NCBI GenBank assembly: GCA_963815965.1
Contig: CAWFIT010000007.1
Coordinates: 66,164 to 130,163, forward strand
Origin: DASVFB01 sp963815965
GTDB lineage: Bacteria > Actinomycetota > Thermoleophilia > Gaiellales > Gaiellaceae
DNA: 64,000 nt
Reading direction: 5' to 3'
Shown here: one piece after another, positions 61,115 through 64,000 of the stretch
Position numbering within the stretch: the stretch's first letter is position 1
Layout: each line of letters opens with the position of its first letter
The notes under the pieces: generated by a model
What the model saw: only the letters and a program-made list of their open reading frames with translations
Told to the model about the DNA's origin: nothing
The model's database searches: none
Program-made: the position numbers and the translations under genes

Positions 61115-61948
61115 TCACTCGAGCAGCAGCGCCCTTACCTGTGCCGAGCCGACTTCATGGGCCGCAGCTTCGCCGAGAGGCTCTGCAGCGAAAGGTTCGT
61201 CGCGCGTCCGCGGCCAGGCGGCCACGGAGAGGGTGAGACCGGCCCAGGCCAGGACTGCCCACGCCCACGCATGTCCTTCGCTCCCCGGCGCCGCGCGGGG
61301 GCGAGCAGGCACGAGATCGCCCAGGCTCCCGCTGCGATCGACGCGCTGATCGCCGGGATTCGCCAGCCCGACGTGCGCACGGCTGCGAGCATCGCGAGCA
61401 GGAGGACAACGAGCGCCAGCGCGGCCATCGCCGTCCAGTGGTGCAGGCCGTTCGAGACAGCGTCCGCAGGCGGAAGCCCGCGTCGCGCAGCCGAGGCCAT
61501 CCGCCATGCGTAGACGAGAGAGGGAACGATGGCCGCGGCCGCCAGCGCGAGCAAAATCGGCTCCAGCCGTCTGCCCCTCGCGAGGAACGTTCGCCGAGCC
61601 GGGTGCAACGCGAGAAGGATCGCGCACAGGCCTGCGATTCCGACGGCGAGCGCCAGGTACCACCACTGCTCGCCGGCAGCACCCGAAACGGCGAGCGCGA
61701 GCGCAACGACAGCGGTCTGCTGAATCCCGGCGATCCGCTTCTTCGGACGCGCGAAGTTGCGCGAGCAAGCCCAACGGAAGAATCAAGCCGAACAGCGCAC
61801 CCCAGCCCACGTCGAGGACCTGGTTGCGCGCCTGGTCGACGTAGCCTGTGAATCCGTCGACCAGATCGATCAGGCCGAAGTTGATCGTCAGCGAAGCGAC
61901 GGCGCCAATCAGCGCCACCAGTTTCAGCCAGGCCGTGCGACTTGTCAT
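61115..61948 (-). CDS. Multi-span membrane protein (frameshifted)
   Basis: About 277 residues when restored. It begins MTSRTAWLKLVALIGAVASL and LINFGLIDLV with a first membrane segment, then GWGALFGLILPLGLLAQLRA. A shift near 61770 moves to another frame carrying WYLALAVGIAGLCAILLALH, RRLEPILLALAAAAIVPSLV, HWTAMAALALVVLLLAMLAA and WRIPAISASIAAGAWAISCL. Near 61280 the first frame resumes with WAVLAWAGLTLSVAAWPRTR to the stop. About eight membrane spans in all. Function unknown. Confidence 0.65.
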   Translation of the reverse strand: MTSRTAWLKLVALIGAVASLTINFGLIDLVDGFTGYVDQARNQVLDVGWGALFGLILPLGLLAQLRASEEADRRDSADRCRCARARRFGCCRRAVVVPGARRRNRRPVRDPSRVAPGSANVPREGQTAGADFARAGGRGHRSLSRLRMADGLGCATRASACGRCLERPAPLDGDGRAGARCPPARDARSRAHVGLANPGDQRVDRSGSLGDLVPARPRAAPGSEGHAWAWAVLAWAGLTLSVAAWPRTRDEPFAAEPLGEAAAHEVGSAQVRALLLE

Positions 61949-62105
61949 TGGAATGCAACGGCCCTACGCGGCGTGGGCGGTGGCCGCCGCACAAAGTCGT
62001 CCCGTGGCAGGCGTGGCGCTCCCTTCGGCCCGTGTTCATGAATGACCCCGCAGCTGCTACCTGACGGCGCGCATGGAGGCGCGGCACTCACCAGCAGGAC
62101 GCGCC

Positions 62106-62579
62106 TTACTGCTTGCGCCAGGGATGCAATGTCAGCGTTGCAGCACGATCAAGACAACTGTCTTTGACTTCGCGAAACGTGAGGCGATGCTGCAATAACC
62201 GATAGTTATAGACACCAACGCGGGCGTGTCCCCGCGGGCAGATCGGATCAGCCGCGAGCGTCAGCCGTCGGGGCGCAGACGCGACTGTTCTCCACGTCAC
62301 AGTGAAGCCCGCCGATGCATTGCTGAGGCGCGCACGCCCACGGGAGAGCGTGAGTTCCCATTTACCCGGGCTCGGCGACCCCGGACCGAGCGTCCTTCCA
62401 TTCGGATCCCGGAAGTGCTCCTGCCCCGTAATCGTCGTTGTGAAGATACCGAGTGGACCCGTAGCCGCCCCGCCCGCCGCCTGGCCGGGAGCGGCCGCGA
62501 CACGAAGCATTCCGCCGAACAGCACGGCGGACACACACGCGATTATGGCTGCGACTCGGCCGATCGAGGACGGCTTCAT
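62106..62579 (-). CDS. Secreted protein of unknown function
   Basis: A 157-residue protein with signal peptide MKPSSIGRVAAIIACVSAVL continuing GGMLRVAAAPG. The mature part contains GIFTTTITGQEHFRDPNGRT, PSPGKWELTLSRGRARL and CPRGHARVGVYNYRL. The GKWELTL and YNYRL segments suggest a lipocalin-like or beta-barrel small secreted protein, but this is weak. ATG 62588 is an alternative start. Confidence 0.65.
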   Translation of the reverse strand: MKPSSIGRVAAIIACVSAVLFGGMLRVAAAPGQAAGGAATGPLGIFTTTITGQEHFRDPNGRTLGPGSPSPGKWELTLSRGRARLSNASAGFTVTWRTVASAPRRLTLAADPICPRGHARVGVYNYRLLQHRLTFREVKDSCLDRAATLTLHPWRKQ

Positions 62580-62879
62580 TGTTTGCATCCTCGAACACGG
62601 TGCATGGCCTGTCAACGGTGGCACGTGCCTCGTCGTTCCTCTCACGTCGCTTCAAAGAGAGGAGGTCGCAGGCTTCACGCGTGACAGCAAAGGCGTGATC
62701 GTCCGGTCGGACCCGCTTCATCCCGAACAACTTTCCAACAGGGGCCCTCGCGTTTTGTGCAGTACGAAATCGCCTCCCTCCAAGGAGGCTCGGTCCGGAC
62801 AGGGTGCTGAATCGACAGTAAGGACCCTCGACTGCGCGAGCGTCTGCGCAATGACCGCTGAGCGCGGCCGGCGGGGAGT
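62580..62879. other. Gene-free stretch
   Basis: I see no gene in these 300 bases. A weak hairpin GCCTCC-CTCCAA-GGAGGC lies near 62774. The stretch may hold the promoter of the secreted-protein gene at its low end. Confidence 0.35.
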
Positions 62880-63095
62880 TCAGCTCGGACGAACTGGGTT
62901 GCGGATGAGTGCTGAGGCTTCGGTGCGTGTGCGGACGTTGAGCTTTTCGAAGATGTGCTGGAGGTGCGTCCTGACGGTGTGCGGGGAGATCCAGAGGTGC
63001 TCTGCGATCTCGCGGTTGGTCGCACCGTCTGCGACTGCCTGGAGGACTTGCTCGGTCGGTGGGGCAATCCGCGGCACCCGACCTGGCGACGGCAT
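62880..63095 (-). CDS. Stand-alone LuxR-type helix-turn-helix protein or remnant
   Basis: A 71-residue protein consisting of a GerE/LuxR DNA-binding domain only: VLQAVADGATNREIAEHLWI, SPHTVRTHLQHIFEKLNVRT and RTEASAL. No receiver or ATPase domain is found upstream in any frame. It could be a short orphan regulator or the C-terminal relic of a larger one. Confidence 0.65.
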   Translation of the reverse strand: MPSPGRVPRIAPPTEQVLQAVADGATNREIAEHLWISPHTVRTHLQHIFEKLNVRTRTEASALIRNPVRPS

Positions 63096-63289
63096 CTCCT
63101 AGAGCATCAGCCGAAAGGAATTCGGGGGACGACTCCTCGGCCGTCCTGGGGGAGAGTCCGGTAGCGGGGAGCCGTGACAGCTGAGGGCGTTGCAGCAGCG
63201 CCTCAACCTCCCCCCGAATGTCCCTTCGACCATCGACGCTCACACGCCGCGGACGAGAAGTAATCCGGGGAACTACGTATCGGGTTCAA

Positions 63290-63529
63290 ATGTCTCGGAA
63301 CATGCGACGATCGCAGCCCGTGTTCAAGTACCTGCTCCGGCTGCCTGATGGTCAGCCGCCCGATCCTGCGCTGCTCGTGCCGGCCGTGCCGACGTGGGCG
63401 GTCGGCGACGTGATGACGGTCGGCCGTGGCGAGCAGTTGCGCGTGATCGCGATCACGACTTCCCGCATGCGGAGCTCGTCGAGCAGGGGGATCGGCGCGA
63501 TCTTCACCGTCGAGCCGGTCGTGGCTTGA
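63290..63529 (+). CDS. Short protein of the FTVEP paralogous family (copy 2)
   Basis: A 79-residue protein, MSRNMRRSQPVFKYLLRLPD, VPAVPTWAVGDVMTVGRGEQ, LRVIAIT and IGAIFTVEPVVA. Between ITT and GIGAIF the frame reads SRMRSSSSR, while the shifted frame gives DFPHAELVEQ, as in the fragment at 63886. This suggests a pair of compensating indels. ATG 63290 or 63218 may start it. Confidence 0.6.
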   Translation: MSRNMRRSQPVFKYLLRLPDGQPPDPALLVPAVPTWAVGDVMTVGRGEQLRVIAITTSRMRSSSSRGIGAIFTVEPVVA

Positions 63530-63565
63530 GTTTGCGCAATCGGGCGGTCGTTCTACGATCGGCGA

Positions 63566-63883
63566 GTGGAGCTTCGATCTTCGCAGGAGCTGCTTGTCTG
63601 GCTTGCTGGGGTGTCCGCGGATACTCGTTGCGGAGCGCTGCAGCGAGGGGAATATCTCCTGATGCTCGCCACCGCCGAGGGGAAAGTCGCGCAGCCCCCC
63701 AACCTGCTCGCCGATTGGCTTTATCAGCTACGCGACGGCGGCATGATCGACTTCGACGATTGGGACTCGAGCGCGGCGCGAGGTTCGGACGGCGAACTCT
63801 CACGAAGGGAAGTCCTCCTGATTAGGAACATCGGCGTAATCGCAGCCGGCCGAGAATTCCTGAAGTCGGCGCACCCGAGATAG
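63566..63883 (+). CDS. Protein of unknown function next to the FTVEP family
   Basis: A 105-residue protein from GTG 63566: LRSSQELLVWLAGVSADTRC, then LLADWLYQLRDGGMIDFDDW, and SRREVLLIRNIGVIAAGREF. It has no membrane or signal segment. The pattern is helix-rich and could be a small winged-helix-like unit. It lies 36 bases after copy 2. Confidence 0.55.
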   Translation: MELRSSQELLVWLAGVSADTRCGALQRGEYLLMLATAEGKVAQPPNLLADWLYQLRDGGMIDFDDWDSSAARGSDGELSRREVLLIRNIGVIAAGREFLKSAHPR

Positions 63884-63885
63884 TC

Positions 63886-63936
63886 GTGTGCGCGATCGAC
63901 GACTTCCCGCACGCGGAGCTTGTCGGGCAGGACGTC
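63886..63936 (+). pseudogene. Fragment of the FTVEP-family (DFPHAELV segment)
   Basis: The frame VCAIDDFPHAELVGQDV copies the segment before the FTVEP end seen in the out-of-frame part of copy 2, then similarity stops. It is a small relic at the window edge. Confidence 0.45.
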
Positions 63937-63949
63937 CGCACTAATCGCA

Positions 63950-63983
63950 CACCTGGCACCGCATGGTTACGCGATGCCAGGTG
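63950..63983. repeat. 9-bp inverted repeat at window end
   Basis: CACCTGGCA (63950-63958) and TGCCAGGTG (63975-63983) form a perfect stem with a 16-base loop. Possibly a terminator or the edge of a mobile element; it is too close to the window end to decide. Confidence 0.4.
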
Positions 63984-64000
63984 ACAGCGCGCCTGCAAAA

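Noticed and set aside
1..64000. tRNA, rRNA, CRISPR arrays, integrases and transposases
   Set aside because: Looked for cloverleaf ends, repeated spacers and DDE or tyrosine recombinase motifs while reading; none found by eye. A tRNAscan or Rfam search would be decisive.

Overview
The window is high-GC (roughly two-thirds G+C), densely packed bacterial chromosome with many GTG/TTG starts and 4-bp stop/start overlaps. The gene set points to an actinobacterium, most likely class Thermoleophilia (Gaiellales/Solirubrobacterales type). The basis is the pdxS-pdxT-yebC-ruvCAB order, ECF42 sigma with a DGPF protein, KdpDE-like regulators beside a KimA-like transporter, several cyclase-ATPase-TPR regulators, and 2,3-diphosphoglycerate genes. 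This assignment is inference. I saw no rRNA, tRNA, CRISPR array or intact transposon.

Left part (1-12.4 kb): a cut-off membrane protein, queG, a zinc-type oxidoreductase, an Fe-S assembly MIP18-family protein and the first cyclase-ATPase-TPR regulator. Then comes a four-gene, fully overlapping operon on the minus strand: metallophosphoesterase, cyclic 2,3-diphosphoglycerate synthetase, 2-phosphoglycerate kinase and a GlpX relative with an altered active site. This is the archaeal cyclic-2,3-DPG pathway in a bacterial setting. It is followed by DGPF/ECF42, a small PD-(D/E)XK-like protein coupled to an hpt-like gene, and a membrane protein with a second copy at 58 kb.

Middle part (12.4-41 kb): a truncated papain-family remnant, a patatin-like protein, a secreted protein, an endolysin-like hydrolase without signal peptide, mntH behind a DtxR/MntR-like operator, and a second cyclase regulator. 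Directly behind that regulator lies a RiPP-like pair (small leader-type peptide plus SagB-type dehydrogenase). Then follow an M23 peptidase, a ccmE-ccmF-ccmI-like block, an APH-type kinase, a TIM-barrel protein, a third cyclase regulator, phosphomannomutase, a thioesterase, Rsh (ppGpp), recJ and an L,D-transpeptidase.

Accessory stretch (41.2-44.7 kb): oppositely oriented glycosyltransferase scraps, a beta-helix/Ig surface protein and a decayed subtilase.

Right part (44.7-64 kb): an ApbE/bis-His membrane protein/small membrane protein operon, ruvBAC, a 172-nt foldback element, yebC, pdxT, pdxS, usp, KdpE/KdpD-like regulators, a heavily damaged KimA-like K+ transporter, a LURP-one-like protein and several small secreted or unknown proteins. 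A short paralogous protein family ending in FTVEP appears at 59.7, 63.3 and, as a fragment, 63.9 kb.

At least nine reading frames, including housekeeping recJ and pdxS, are broken by single-base insertions. Many look like base duplications, which suggests sequencing or assembly noise more than gene decay; the KimA-like gene and the truncated papain and subtilase pieces look more like real decay.
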